From Nitrobacter sp. 62-13 (lineage in GTDB: Bacteria; Pseudomonadota; Alphaproteobacteria; Rhizobiales; Xanthobacteraceae): 36,410 bases of DNA. The stretch lies in contig NZ_MKRN01000188.1 of assembly GCF_001896955.1 (NCBI RefSeq), positions 1-36,410 of the forward strand, given 5' to 3'. The notes beneath the pieces were generated by a model. That model ran no database searches and was not told the DNA's origin. It was given only the letters and a program-made list of their open reading frames with translations. Both the position numbers and the translations under genes were made by a program. This document shows positions 25,727-35,242 of this stretch, one piece after another (positions within the stretch are counted from its first letter, which is position 1; every line of letters starts with the position of its first letter).

Positions 25727-26769
25727 GAGCCGCCCTCCTCGCCCAACGCCGCCGCATCATCCTCCTCGCTGTCCTCGTCGCCGTAGCCGACCAGCGCGAG
25801 CGGGCGCGCGACGAGCCCTTGCGTCGTGCACCAATGCACCAGCGCGTCTTCCTGGCCGTGCGTCACCCAGATTTCGCCTGCCCCTGTCGCCGCGATGGTG
25901 CGGGTCAGGCCGTCCCAATCGGCATGATCGGAAATAACCAGCGGCAGTTCGACGCCGCGCTGCCGCGCCCGCGCGCGAAGGCGCATCCAGCCGGACGCAA
26001 ACGCCGTCACCGGATCGGGAAAGCGCCGCGTCCACAGATCCGCGATCGCCGTAGGCGGCGCCAGCGTGACGGTGCCCGCAAGATCGGCCTTCTTCATTCC
26101 CCTGGCCGGCCGCAATTCGCCAAGCGCGATACCGCGGCTTTGATAATACTGCGTGACCTTCGCCATCGCGCCATGCAGATAGATCGGCGTGCCGTAGCCG
26201 GCTTCGCGGATCAGCGCGATCACGCGTTGCGCCTTGCCGAGCGAATAAGCGCCGACGAGATGCGCGCGATCGGGAAACAGCGCGACCGAAGCCAGCAGCT
26301 TGTCCACTTCACACGCCGCATCGCCATGACGGAACACCGGCAGCCCGAACGTCGCCTCGGTGATGAAGACATCGCACGGCACCACCTCGAACGGGGTGCA
26401 GGTCGGATCGCGGACATCCTTGTAGTCGCCCGAGGCGACGATCCGGACACCGCCATGCGTGACCGCGACCTGCGCCGAGCCGAGCACGTGGCCTGCGGGA
26501 TGGAATTTGATCGAGACCCCGCCGAGCCGAATTTCTTCGCCGTAGGAAATCGCCTGCGTGGCGCCGGCGAAACCATCGCCGTAGCGCAGCCGCATGATAT
26601 CGAGCGTTTCCTGCGTCGCCAGCACCGCGCCGTGACCGGGTCGGGCATGATCGGAATGGCCATGGGTGATGACCGCGCGGTCCACAGGGCGCACCGGATC
26701 GATATGGAAGCCGCCGGGCTTGCAACACAATCCGGCGGCGACGGGCATCAGGATGTCTTGCGGACGCAT
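25723..26769 (-). CDS. Ligase-associated MBL-fold DNA exonuclease
   Basis: 348 aa from the ATG at 26769 (another at 26778). The metallo-beta-lactamase metal site is H36-G-H-S-D-H41 (THGHSDHA), with HPAGHVLGSAQV, VASGDYKD and ISDHADWDGL downstream: the MBL/beta-CASP set found in SNM1/Artemis-like nucleases. TIGR-type ligase-associated exonucleases are this length and begin near RPQDILMPVAAGLCCKPGGFHID. It likely processes DNA ends for the ligase encoded next, whose start overlaps its stop by 4 nt. The open frame reaches 26865 but crosses a terminator hairpin and has no similarity there. The C-terminus is acidic (DEDSEEDDAAALGEEGG). Confidence 0.92.
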   Translation of the reverse strand: MRPQDILMPVAAGLCCKPGGFHIDPVRPVDRAVITHGHSDHARPGHGAVLATQETLDIMRLRYGDGFAGATQAISYGEEIRLGGVSIKFHPAGHVLGSAQVAVTHGGVRIVASGDYKDVRDPTCTPFEVVPCDVFITEATFGLPVFRHGDAACEVDKLLASVALFPDRAHLVGAYSLGKAQRVIALIREAGYGTPIYLHGAMAKVTQYYQSRGIALGELRPARGMKKADLAGTVTLAPPTAIADLWTRRFPDPVTAFASGWMRLRARARQRGVELPLVISDHADWDGLTRTIAATGAGEIWVTHGQEDALVHWCTTQGLVARPLALVGYGDEDSEEDDAAALGEEGGS

Positions 26770-26835
26770 GGCGGGCATATAAGCAGCCGCACGTGTCGTT
26801 CGAGTCCGGGCGCTTCGACGATAGCCCGCGCAACG

Positions 26836-26860
26836 AAAAAGCCCCGGCCTTGGCCGGGGC
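26836..26860 (-). terminator. Rho-independent terminator of the Bax-inhibitor gene
   Basis: GCCCCGGCC-TT-GGCCGGGGC stem (26841-26860) followed on the minus strand by five T (plus-strand AAAAA at 26836-26840). It lies 61 nt after the stop of the minus-strand Bax-inhibitor gene and 67 nt before the exonuclease start, separating the two units. Confidence 0.85.
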
Positions 26861-26921
26861 TTCACGTATCAGATCGTCTAGCTATTCACCAAAACCGGAC
26901 GACCGCTTTTCGAGGCTGTTC

Positions 26922-27713
26922 CTATTCGCGCTGTCCGAGCAACTGCAGCAGCAGCGTGAACAGGTTGATGAAGTTCAGGTAGAGCGACAGCGCACCGGTG
27001 ATCGCCGCGCGCTCCGCGATCTCGCCGCCCTGCGAGGCGTAGCCGTAGATGTAATCGTTCTTCAGACGCTGGGTGTCGTAGGCGGTCAGACCCGCGAACA
27101 CCAGCACACCGACCACCGACACCACGAACTGCAATGCCGAGCTTGCGATGAAGAGGTTCACCAGACTTGCGATGATGACGCCGAACAGGCCCATGATCAG
27201 GAACGAGCCCATGCCGCTCATGTCACGCTTGGTGGTGTAGCCGAACAGGCTCAGCGCGCCGAACGAGGCCGCGGTGATGAAGAAAACCCGAACGATCGAG
27301 GTGTGCGTATACACCAGGAAGATCGACGACAGCGAAATGCCCATCAATGCCGAGAACGCCCAGAACAGCATCTGCGCGGTCGCGGGCTTGAGCCGGTTGA
27401 TGCCGAAGGAGATGGCGAAGACCATCGCCAGCGGCGCGAGGATGAACACCCACTTCAAGGGGCTCACGAACATCGCGTAACCGAACGGCGTCAGATAGGC
27501 GCTGCCGATCCTGGCCGCGGCGCCCGACGGATCGCCGGTCACGGCCGCCATGTAGACGCCGAGCGCGGCCAGGCCGGTGATGGCGAGACCGATCGACATG
27601 TAGTTGTAGATCTTGAGCATATAGGACCGAAGACCGGCGTCGACGGCCGCGGTATCAACGCGCCCGGCGGCCCGGCCAAACGGGGAGGTATAGTTACGGT
27701 CTAAGTCCGACAT
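26922..27713 (-). CDS. Bax inhibitor-1 / YccA family membrane protein
   Basis: 263 aa from the ATG at 27713, with GGGAA 7 nt upstream. A polar N-terminus (MSDLDRNYTSPFG) is followed by about seven membrane helices, including MLKIYNYMSIGLAITGLAAL, WVFILAPLAMVFAIS, FWAFSALMGISLSSIFLVY and FLIMGLFGVIIASLVNLFIA. The family signature Y-D-T-Q-R-L (LTAYDTQRLKNDY) and the E-(x)n-A-L-(x)-L-Y-L-(x)-F-I-N-L-F end are both clear. These proteins form proton-sensitive calcium-leak channels or interact with membrane proteases (FtsH with YccA); the role here is not settled. It has its own terminator downstream. Confidence 0.95.
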   Translation of the reverse strand: MSDLDRNYTSPFGRAAGRVDTAAVDAGLRSYMLKIYNYMSIGLAITGLAALGVYMAAVTGDPSGAAARIGSAYLTPFGYAMFVSPLKWVFILAPLAMVFAISFGINRLKPATAQMLFWAFSALMGISLSSIFLVYTHTSIVRVFFITAASFGALSLFGYTTKRDMSGMGSFLIMGLFGVIIASLVNLFIASSALQFVVSVVGVLVFAGLTAYDTQRLKNDYIYGYASQGGEIAERAAITGALSLYLNFINLFTLLLQLLGQRE

Positions 27714-28023
27714 GGTCGAATTCCCGTGGTTGTCTGACGCCGCAAATGATTTACGCGCCAGTTCGAATTCTGTCTCGGATACGTCGGTCTGCGAATGTTA
27801 ATTTTTCGTCATCAGGCCAGCGTCCGACCCAAGCTGTATGTGGGAAACTAACACGATCGGCGCAAGCTTCCATGCGCGGCTGAATGTCGCCCTCCGGACA
27901 GGCACTTGGCTTCTCCCGGGCCAGAGCGATGCGCCAAAAGCATCAAGTCCGCAAGGGGATCGATGGTCCCCTCCCCGTCGCTGCATCATGGATCCCGACC
28001 GCCGCGATGCCTGCTACATATTG
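27714..28023. other. Intergenic region between the Bax-inhibitor and ABC permease genes
   Basis: 310 nt. It must contain the promoter of the minus-strand Bax-inhibitor gene and the 3' end of the permease transcript. Small open frames here look random. I see no repeat, terminator or RNA that I can support. Confidence 0.4.
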
Positions 28024-30567
28024 TCATAAATGGCGGAGCACGCCGGCCGGTTTCTGGTTCAGCGCCATCAGCGTGCCGGCCAGTCCCAGCGCGACGGTGA
28101 CAAGCAGCGCAGCGGCGACCACCAGGGCCGCGCTGCCCGCCTGCCACTCGAAACCGAGCGTCATCAGCCGCGTCACGATCAGCCACGCCGCGACCGAACC
28201 GGCGGCCACGCCGAACACGGCGGTAGCCGCGCCGAGCATCAGATACTCCAGGGTGTAGGCGCCGAGCAGCCGCAACCGGGTGGCGCCGAGGGTTTTCAGG
28301 ATCACAGCATCGTAGACGCGATGGCGATGGCCCGCGGCCAGCGCGCCGCCGAGGACGAGAATCGCCGAAATCAGGGTGACGGCGCTGGCGCCGCGGATCG
28401 CCAGCACCAGGTTGGTGACGACAGTTCCGATGGTTTCCAGAGCTTCGCGGACCCGCACGCTGGTCACCATCGGAAAGGCGCCGGCAACAGCCTTGACGAT
28501 GGCGGCGTCTTCGACAGCGCCATCATGCGTCTCGGTCAGGGTCGCGATATGGGTGTGGGGCGCGCCGCGAAAAGCGTTGGGCGAGAACACCAAGACGAAA
28601 TTGATGCCGAGGCTCTGCCAGTCCACGCTTCGCATGTTGCTGATGGTGGCCGTGACGTCGCGACCAAGCACGTTCACGACGACGGCATCACCGAGCTTGA
28701 GCCCCAGTCCGTCGGCGAGCTTCTTCTCGAACGACACAAGCGGCGGCCCGTCATAGTCCGGTCCCCACCATTGCCCCTCGACCACCTTCGACCCCTTCGG
28801 AACCTCGCCGGTATAGGTCAGGCCGCGGTCGCTCTGCAGCACCCATTCGGCTTCGCGGGAGGGTTTCAGGTTCTCGGCTCTGACGCCGCGCGCCGCGACG
28901 ATGCGTCCGCGCAGCATCGGGACATCTTCCACCGTCGCTTGCGGAACCTGCTGCTTGAGAAACGCGGTAAACCGCTCCGATACCGATGACGGAATGTCGA
29001 TGAAAAAAAACGTCGGCGCGCGCTCCGGCAATGCGGCCAGGAACTGACGGCGCAGATTGCCGTCGATCTGGGTGATCGTGACCAGCACGGCAAGGCCGAG
29101 CCCGAGCGAAAGCACCACCGAGGGCGTCAGCGTTCCCGGACGATGGATGTTCGCGACCGCAAGCCGCACCGTGGTGATTCGCGATCGCGGCAGCCTGCGC
29201 GCCAGCGCCATCAGGGCAGAGGCAATGCCGCGCAACAACGCGAACACCAGCGCCGACGCCGCCACGAACACCAAAGCCACGCGCTTGTCGTAGGCAAGAC
29301 CGATCGCGATCCCGATCAGGAGCGCAATCATGAGCGCCATCCAGACCAGGTAGCTCGTCTGCGGGCGGCGACCTTCGTCGGCCACTGCGTCCCGAAACAG
29401 CGCCGCGACCGGAACGTCATGAACCCGCGCCAGCGGCCACATGCCGAAGGCCAGCGCCGTCAACAGGCCGTACACCGCCGACAACGCCAACACCTCGGGA
29501 TGCAATGCCGGGACCACCGGCAGCGGCAGGAGATGACCGAAGGCGCCGACGACGGCAAAGGGCAGCGCCGCGCCAACGGCCAGACCGGCAAGCGATCCGA
29601 GAGCGGCCAGCACCATGACCTGCGTCAGATAGATCGCAAACACATCACGTCCGGTCGCGCCCAGCGCCTTGAATGTCGCGATGACGTCGCGGCGGCGATC
29701 GACGTGGCTCTTGACGGCATTTCCGACGCCGACGCCTCCGACCAGTAGGGCAGCAAGACCGACCAGAGTCAGATACTGCGTGAATCGCGAAATGGTCCGC
29801 TCCAGTTGCGGCGACGCATTGTTGCGGCTGCGGATGTTCCAGCCCGCCTCCGGCAGCGCCACTCGCGCATCGTCGGCCAGCGCCGACGCTGCGCCGTCGT
29901 CCGCGCCATTGTCGGCAAGCCGTACCCGATAAGTCCAGCGCACCAGGCTGCCGGGCTGCAGCAAGGCGGTGGCGCGCAAGCCATCGATGCTGGCGAGGAA
30001 GCGGGGGCCCAACCCAAGACCGCCCGCCAGCTTGTCGGGCTCGGCATCCACCGCGCTGCGGATTTCAAAGGTAGCGCTGCCGATCGTGACGCGATCGCCG
30101 ACCTTGAGATCGAGCCGCGCCAGCAGCGCCGGATCGACGGCCGCGCCGAACACGCCGTCGCGCTCAGCGAGCAGATCGGCCATCGGAACGTTCGGCTCAA
30201 GCGTCAGCGCTCCGAGCATGGGATAGGCCCGGTCGACCGCCTTGAATTCGACAAGCGCCGGCTTGCCGTTCGGCGCACGCGCCATCGCGCGCAGCGTCGC
30301 CGCCACAGACACCTCTCCTCGGGCACGCAGGAATGCGATCTCCTCCGGCTTCGCCTCGCGCTGGATCAGCGAAAAGGCGACATCGCCGCCAAGCAGCGTG
30401 CGGCCCTCTCGCGCCAGCCCCTCCGACAGACTCGACGCCATCGAGCCAACGCCGGCGATCGCCATGACGCCGAGCGCAATGCAGGCGATGAAAACATAAA
30501 AGCCGCGCAAGCCGCTGCGCAATTCGCGCAAGGCCAGACGGAGGGGAAGAAACGGCATGCGAGTCAT
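28024..30567 (-). CDS. ABC transporter permease, YbbP/FtsX-like
   Basis: 847 aa (an ATG 3 codons inside, at 30558, is also possible). The layout is that of E. coli YbbP: an N-terminal helix (FYVFIACIALGVMAIAGVG), a periplasmic MacB-like region, FtsX-type helices at about 265-390 (RFTQYLTLVGLAALLVGGVGVGNAV), further helices at about 410-460, a second periplasmic region, and a C-terminal FtsX domain (VTLISAILVLGGALAAGHRHR, then LEYLMLGAATAVFGVAAG). The gene follows its ATPase by 85 nt, with a palindromic repeat between. With the divergent TesA-like gene it reproduces the tesA-ybbA-ybbP neighbourhood; substrate unknown, lipid export is a common guess. Confidence 0.93.
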   Translation of the reverse strand: MTRMPFLPLRLALRELRSGLRGFYVFIACIALGVMAIAGVGSMASSLSEGLAREGRTLLGGDVAFSLIQREAKPEEIAFLRARGEVSVAATLRAMARAPNGKPALVEFKAVDRAYPMLGALTLEPNVPMADLLAERDGVFGAAVDPALLARLDLKVGDRVTIGSATFEIRSAVDAEPDKLAGGLGLGPRFLASIDGLRATALLQPGSLVRWTYRVRLADNGADDGAASALADDARVALPEAGWNIRSRNNASPQLERTISRFTQYLTLVGLAALLVGGVGVGNAVKSHVDRRRDVIATFKALGATGRDVFAIYLTQVMVLAALGSLAGLAVGAALPFAVVGAFGHLLPLPVVPALHPEVLALSAVYGLLTALAFGMWPLARVHDVPVAALFRDAVADEGRRPQTSYLVWMALMIALLIGIAIGLAYDKRVALVFVAASALVFALLRGIASALMALARRLPRSRITTVRLAVANIHRPGTLTPSVVLSLGLGLAVLVTITQIDGNLRRQFLAALPERAPTFFFIDIPSSVSERFTAFLKQQVPQATVEDVPMLRGRIVAARGVRAENLKPSREAEWVLQSDRGLTYTGEVPKGSKVVEGQWWGPDYDGPPLVSFEKKLADGLGLKLGDAVVVNVLGRDVTATISNMRSVDWQSLGINFVLVFSPNAFRGAPHTHIATLTETHDGAVEDAAIVKAVAGAFPMVTSVRVREALETIGTVVTNLVLAIRGASAVTLISAILVLGGALAAGHRHRVYDAVILKTLGATRLRLLGAYTLEYLMLGAATAVFGVAAGSVAAWLIVTRLMTLGFEWQAGSAALVVAAALLVTVALGLAGTLMALNQKPAGVLRHL

Positions 30568-30580
30568 TTATGTCTACTTC

Positions 30581-30622
30581 GTCATTCCGGGGCGCAAACG
30601 ACGTTCGCGAACCGGAAATGAC
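30581..30622. repeat. Dispersed palindrome, CATTCCGG family
   Basis: Arms GTCATTCCGG (30581-30590) and CCGGAAATGAC (30612-30622), with an inner pair CGAACGTCGTT-like around 30599-30608. Related to the element at 1461-1502. It separates the ABC ATPase stop from the permease start. Confidence 0.6.
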
Positions 30623-30652
30623 AGATGATTGTCCGAAACAACGGATGATGGG

Positions 30653-31375
30653 TCACTGCGCCGCTCCGTCGATACGCCCCGAGCGCAGCCGCACCACGCG
30701 ATCGCAGCGTTGCGCGAGCGCGTTGTCGTGGGTGACCAGCACCAGCGTCATGCCGCGCTCGGCATGCTTGGCGAAAAGCAGATCGACGATCTGCTGACCG
30801 GTCGCCTCGTCCAGATTGCCGGTCGGCTCGTCGGCGACGAGTATAGCCGGATCCGGCGCGAACGCCCGCGCCAGCGCCACGCGCTGCTGTTCGCCGCCGG
30901 ACAACTGCGCCGGATAATGATGCTGCCGTTCACCGAGGCCCACGGCCTCCAGTTCGCGCGCCGCGCGCGCCGATGCGTCGGGCGCGCCCGCAAGCTCGAG
31001 CGGCACCGCGACGTTCTCGAGCGCCGTCATGGTCGGGATCAGATGAAATGACTGGAACACGATGCCGACGTGACGGCCGCGAAAACGCGCGAGGGCGTCC
31101 TCGTCGAGAGCATTGAATCGGGCGCCATCGACCACCACCTCTCCGCTGTCAGGACGTTCAAGCCCGGCCAGCACCATGAGAAGCGTGGATTTGCCCGACC
31201 CCGACGGGCCGATCAGGCCGACAGCTTCGGCGCGGCCAATGCGGAGATTGATGTCCTTGAGGATATGGACCCGCGCCGCTCCGCTGCCGAGCGTGAGATT
31301 GACATTGGCGATGGTGATGGCATCCGGAACTTCGGAATAACCGGCCGGCGACGAGCGTTCAATGAGACTATCCAT
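30653..31375 (-). CDS. ABC transporter ATP-binding protein, YbbA-like
   Basis: 240 aa from the ATG at 31375. Walker A is G56-P-S-G-S-G-K-S-T, the Q-loop [17 protein letters not shown] follows, the signature LSGGEQQ is at 158-164, and Walker B plus D-loop is [12 protein letters not shown] (178-189) with the switch His in VLVTHD. The [15 protein letters not shown] motif places it in the LolD/MacB-like class that drives FtsX-type permeases. The frame is open further upstream inside the divergent esterase, but without similarity. Its start codon overlaps that of the divergent esterase gene (CATG), the layout of E. coli ybbA and tesA. Confidence 0.94.
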   Translation of the reverse strand: MDSLIERSSPAGYSEVPDAITIANVNLTLGSGAARVHILKDINLRIGRAEAVGLIGPSGSGKSTLLMVLAGLERPDSGEVVVDGARFNALDEDALARFRGRHVGIVFQSFHLIPTMTALENVAVPLELAGAPDASARAARELEAVGLGERQHHYPAQLSGGEQQRVALARAFAPDPAILVADEPTGNLDEATGQQIVDLLFAKHAERGMTLVLVTHDNALAQRCDRVVRLRSGRIDGAAQ

Positions 31376-32060
31376 GCGAAAGTCATATGGGACTTCCTTT
31401 CCAGCAGTCGAGTGGCTGAGATGCACGTTTGCGTGGCTGGCGCTGAGCGTGCTGTTCACAACGTCCGCATTCGCCCAGGCCCCGCCCGCCGGCACGATCA
31501 AGCTCGTCGTGCTCGGCGACTCCTTGAGCGCCGGCCTCGGCCTGCCGGCCGCCGACGCATTTCCGGCGCAATTGGAAAAGGCATTGCAAAACAAAGGGCT
31601 GATCGTCGCGATCAACAATGCGGGCGTTTCCGGCGACACCGCCTCCGGCGGACTCGACCGGCTCGACTGGTCGGTGCCTGCCGACACTCAGGGCGTGATT
31701 CTCGAACTGGGCGCGAACGATGCGCTCCGCGGCCTCGATCCCAAGGTGACGCGCGGCGCGCTGGAAAACATCCTGAAGCGCCTGAAGGCGCGCGGTATCG
31801 CGGTCCTGTTGTGCGGGATGGTCGCGCCGCCGAACTACGGCGCCGAATACGCCGCGCAGTTCAACACGATCTTTCCCGATCTCGCCAGGACATACGACGT
31901 GCCGCTCTATCCGTTTTTTCTCGAAGGCGTCGCGACCGACACGAAGCTCAATCAGGCCGACGGCATGCATCCGACCGCCGCCGGCATAGCGGTGATCGTG
32001 AAGAATATCATGCCGACGGTTGAGTCCTTCGTCCGCGAGATCTCTGCACAGAAGAAGTGA
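31374..32060 (+). CDS. Arylesterase / TesA-like SGNH hydrolase
   Basis: 228 aa from the ATG at 31374 (another in-frame ATG at 31362). A signal peptide covers residues 1-34 (CTFAWLALSVLFTTSAFA, cut before QAPP). All four SGNH blocks are present: G-D-S50-L-S (nucleophile), G-V-S-G-D-T, G-A-N-D (113-116) and D196-G-M-H199-P. These periplasmic enzymes hydrolyse acyl esters, thioesters or lysophospholipids. The divergent ABC genes form a conserved neighbourhood with this family. No ribosome binding site is obvious for either start. Confidence 0.94.
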   Translation: MRKSYGTSFPAVEWLRCTFAWLALSVLFTTSAFAQAPPAGTIKLVVLGDSLSAGLGLPAADAFPAQLEKALQNKGLIVAINNAGVSGDTASGGLDRLDWSVPADTQGVILELGANDALRGLDPKVTRGALENILKRLKARGIAVLLCGMVAPPNYGAEYAAQFNTIFPDLARTYDVPLYPFFLEGVATDTKLNQADGMHPTAAGIAVIVKNIMPTVESFVREISAQKK

Positions 32061-32188
32061 AAAACCGCGTGCTTCGCACCGTCACAGAACTACGATAAAA
32101 GCGGATACGGTGATTCGCCGCCGAAGTGGTTTCGAAGCTCGATTTTCGCCGACTTTCGGAACCTGGCCTCAGCATCGAGGATCTTGCG

Positions 32189-32725
32189 ATGCCGCGTTTG
32201 TTCACCGGGCTGGAGATACCGCCCGACGTCTGCCGCATACTGTCCGATCTGCGCGGCGGTCTGCCGGGCGCCCGCTGGATCGATCCCGAAAATTACCATC
32301 TCACGCTCCGCTTCATCGGCGATATCGACGGCGCCTCCGCCAACGAAATCGCGTCGGTGCTGCTGCGGGTGAATCGCAAACCGTTCGAGGTGACGCTGCG
32401 GGGACTATCGAGTTTCGGCGGTAAAAAACCCCGCGCCGTCGTCGCGTCGGTGGAACCGAGCGGACCGCTGGTCGAATTGCAGGCCGAACTTGAGCGGCTG
32501 ATGCAGCGCTGCGGGCTCGATCCCGAGAGCCGCAAGTTCAAGCCTCACGTCACGCTGGCGCGCTTGCGCGACGCATCCAACCACGACGTCGCGAACTATC
32601 TGTCGGTTAGGGGCTATTTTCCATCCAGAGTATTCACCGCCGAACGTTTCGTGCTGTTTTCCTCGCGTGCCTCGGTCGGCGGCGGACCCTATGTGGTGGA
32701 GGATTCCTACGCGCTCAGCCCGTAA
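32189..32725 (+). CDS. thpR: RNA 2',3'-cyclic phosphodiesterase (2H family)
   Basis: 178 aa from the ATG at 32189, with GAGG 8 nt upstream; the frame is open to about 32126 but similarity begins at MPRLFTGLEIPPDV. Two H-x-T motifs, H37-L-T39 and H120-V-T122, form the 2H active site. These enzymes cut 2',3'-cyclic phosphates and can ligate 2'-5' RNA ends in vitro. Other family markers: ARWIDPENYHLTLRFIG and the ARASVGGGPYVVEDSY-like end (SSRASVGGGPYVVED). It lies 128 nt after the esterase and 73 nt before zapE, all on the plus strand. Confidence 0.94.
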   Translation: MPRLFTGLEIPPDVCRILSDLRGGLPGARWIDPENYHLTLRFIGDIDGASANEIASVLLRVNRKPFEVTLRGLSSFGGKKPRAVVASVEPSGPLVELQAELERLMQRCGLDPESRKFKPHVTLARLRDASNHDVANYLSVRGYFPSRVFTAERFVLFSSRASVGGGPYVVEDSYALSP

Positions 32726-32798
32726 CCGTCCGACCCGCAAGGTTCTTCAACCAATTCACGACTTGCATTTCGGCTGACATGGAGGGGTAAGCTGTCCG

Positions 32799-33983
32799 AT
32801 GCTTTCGACCTCGCCCACGCTGTTCCGCGATCACTATCAGGATCTCGTCGCATCGGGCGCGATCGAGGCGGACCCCGCGCAGGCGCGGGTGGCGGAAGCT
32901 CTCGCCGCACTGGACGAGCGGCTCATGGCCTACAAGCCGGCCGGCAAAGGCGGCTTTCTCGACAAGCTGTTCCATCCCGACCACGCACCTCCTCCGAAGG
33001 GACTTTATATTTACGGCGACGTCGGGCGCGGCAAGTCCATGCTGATGGACCTGTTCTTCCATGAGAGCGCGGTCACGCACAAGCGCCGCGTCCATTTTCA
33101 TGAATTTATGGCCAACGTTCACGAGCGCATCTTCGCCTTTCGCCAGAGCATCGCGCGCGGCGAAATAGCCGACGCCGATGTCATTCAACTCACCGCGGCC
33201 GCGATCTTCGATGAAGCGTGGCTTTTGTGCTTCGACGAATTCCACGTCACCGATATCGCCGACGCCATGATCCTCGGCCGCCTGTTCGCGCGCCTGTTCG
33301 AACTCGGCACGGTGGTGGTGGCGACATCGAACGTCCCTCCCGAGGACCTCTATGAAGGCGGCCTCAACCGCGTGCTGTTCCTGCCGTTCATCGAGCAGAT
33401 CGAGGAGCGCATGGATATCCTGCGCCTCGATGCACGCACCGACTTCCGCATGGAAAAGCTGGCGGGCGTCACGATGTGGCTGACGCCCGCCGACGCCAAA
33501 GCCGAAGCGACGCTCGACAAGGGTTGGGCGCTCATGACCGGCGGCTCGCCGTGCAGACCTCGCGACATCGCCGTCAAAGGCCACACCTTGCGCGTGCCGT
33601 GCTCGTCCCACGGCGTTGCCCGGTTTTCCTTCGCCGATCTTTGTGAGCAGCCGCTTGGCGCCTCGGATTATCTGGGGCTCGCGCGGGACTATCATACCCT
33701 CATCATCGATCGCATCCCGGTCATGGAGGACGCCGACCGCAACGCCGCCAAGCGGTTCATCGCACTGATCGATACGCTGTACGACAACGGCGTGAAACTG
33801 ATGGCCTCAAGCGACACCGATCCATTATCGCTCTATCGCGCCACTGAAGGCTTCGAGGCGCACGAATTCAAGCGCACATCCTCGCGCCTGATCGAGATGG
33901 GCTCAGAGTCCTACCTGGCCCAGGCCCACGGCCGCGGCAATTCCGCCGCCGGCGGCTCCAGCACCGGACTGGTGGAAACATGA
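32799..33983 (+). CDS. zapE: ZapE / AFG1-like ATPase
   Basis: 394 aa from the ATG at 32799; a GGAGGGG lies 11 nt upstream, rather far. Walker A is G73-D-V-G-R-G-K-S80 in YIYGDVGRGKSMLMD and Walker B is LLCFDEFHVTDI (D146, E147). Other AFG1 markers: RRVHFHEFMANVHERI, LFELGTVVVATSN, GGLNRVLFLPFIE, YDNGVKLMASS and ATEGFEAHEFKRTSSRLIEM. E. coli ZapE is an FtsZ-associated division ATPase; the mitochondrial homologue AFG1 is linked to protein quality control. The zapE-mdh-sucC order is common in alphaproteobacteria. A gap of 147 nt precedes mdh. Confidence 0.95.
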   Translation: MLSTSPTLFRDHYQDLVASGAIEADPAQARVAEALAALDERLMAYKPAGKGGFLDKLFHPDHAPPPKGLYIYGDVGRGKSMLMDLFFHESAVTHKRRVHFHEFMANVHERIFAFRQSIARGEIADADVIQLTAAAIFDEAWLLCFDEFHVTDIADAMILGRLFARLFELGTVVVATSNVPPEDLYEGGLNRVLFLPFIEQIEERMDILRLDARTDFRMEKLAGVTMWLTPADAKAEATLDKGWALMTGGSPCRPRDIAVKGHTLRVPCSSHGVARFSFADLCEQPLGASDYLGLARDYHTLIIDRIPVMEDADRNAAKRFIALIDTLYDNGVKLMASSDTDPLSLYRATEGFEAHEFKRTSSRLIEMGSESYLAQAHGRGNSAAGGSSTGLVET

Positions 33984-34124
33984 CGCGGATTCGCCATCGC
34001 TGGCTTCCGGATCCCGGACAGGAGCCGGAATGCACGCTGCACGACTTGAACGGGCCGGGCGAAAGGTCTAACCACGATCGTATCAAGATTTTACTTATCC
34101 CGCCTTTTTGCCATCAAAGGATAA

Positions 34125-35099
<975 letters not shown>

Positions 35100-35242
35100 T
35101 CGGGCGCGGCCGGCATAAGGCCATCGCGAGGTGACGATCCTTTCGGCTGGTATGTCGCGGATTCATCCGTGACAGACGGAAACAGGTGAAATCGAGAATT
35201 TTCGTTGCCAATTGTCACTGCCACGGGTCGGAGACCATCGCG

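Noticed and set aside
27798-27989. 63-codon minus frame in the gap before the permease gene
   Set aside because: No ribosome binding site, no recognisable features and random-looking composition.
32715-33695. 326-codon open frame opposite zapE (and similar ones opposite mdh and folD/ppa)
   Set aside because: Mirror-frame artefacts of confidently assigned genes, without ribosome binding sites or recognisable domains.
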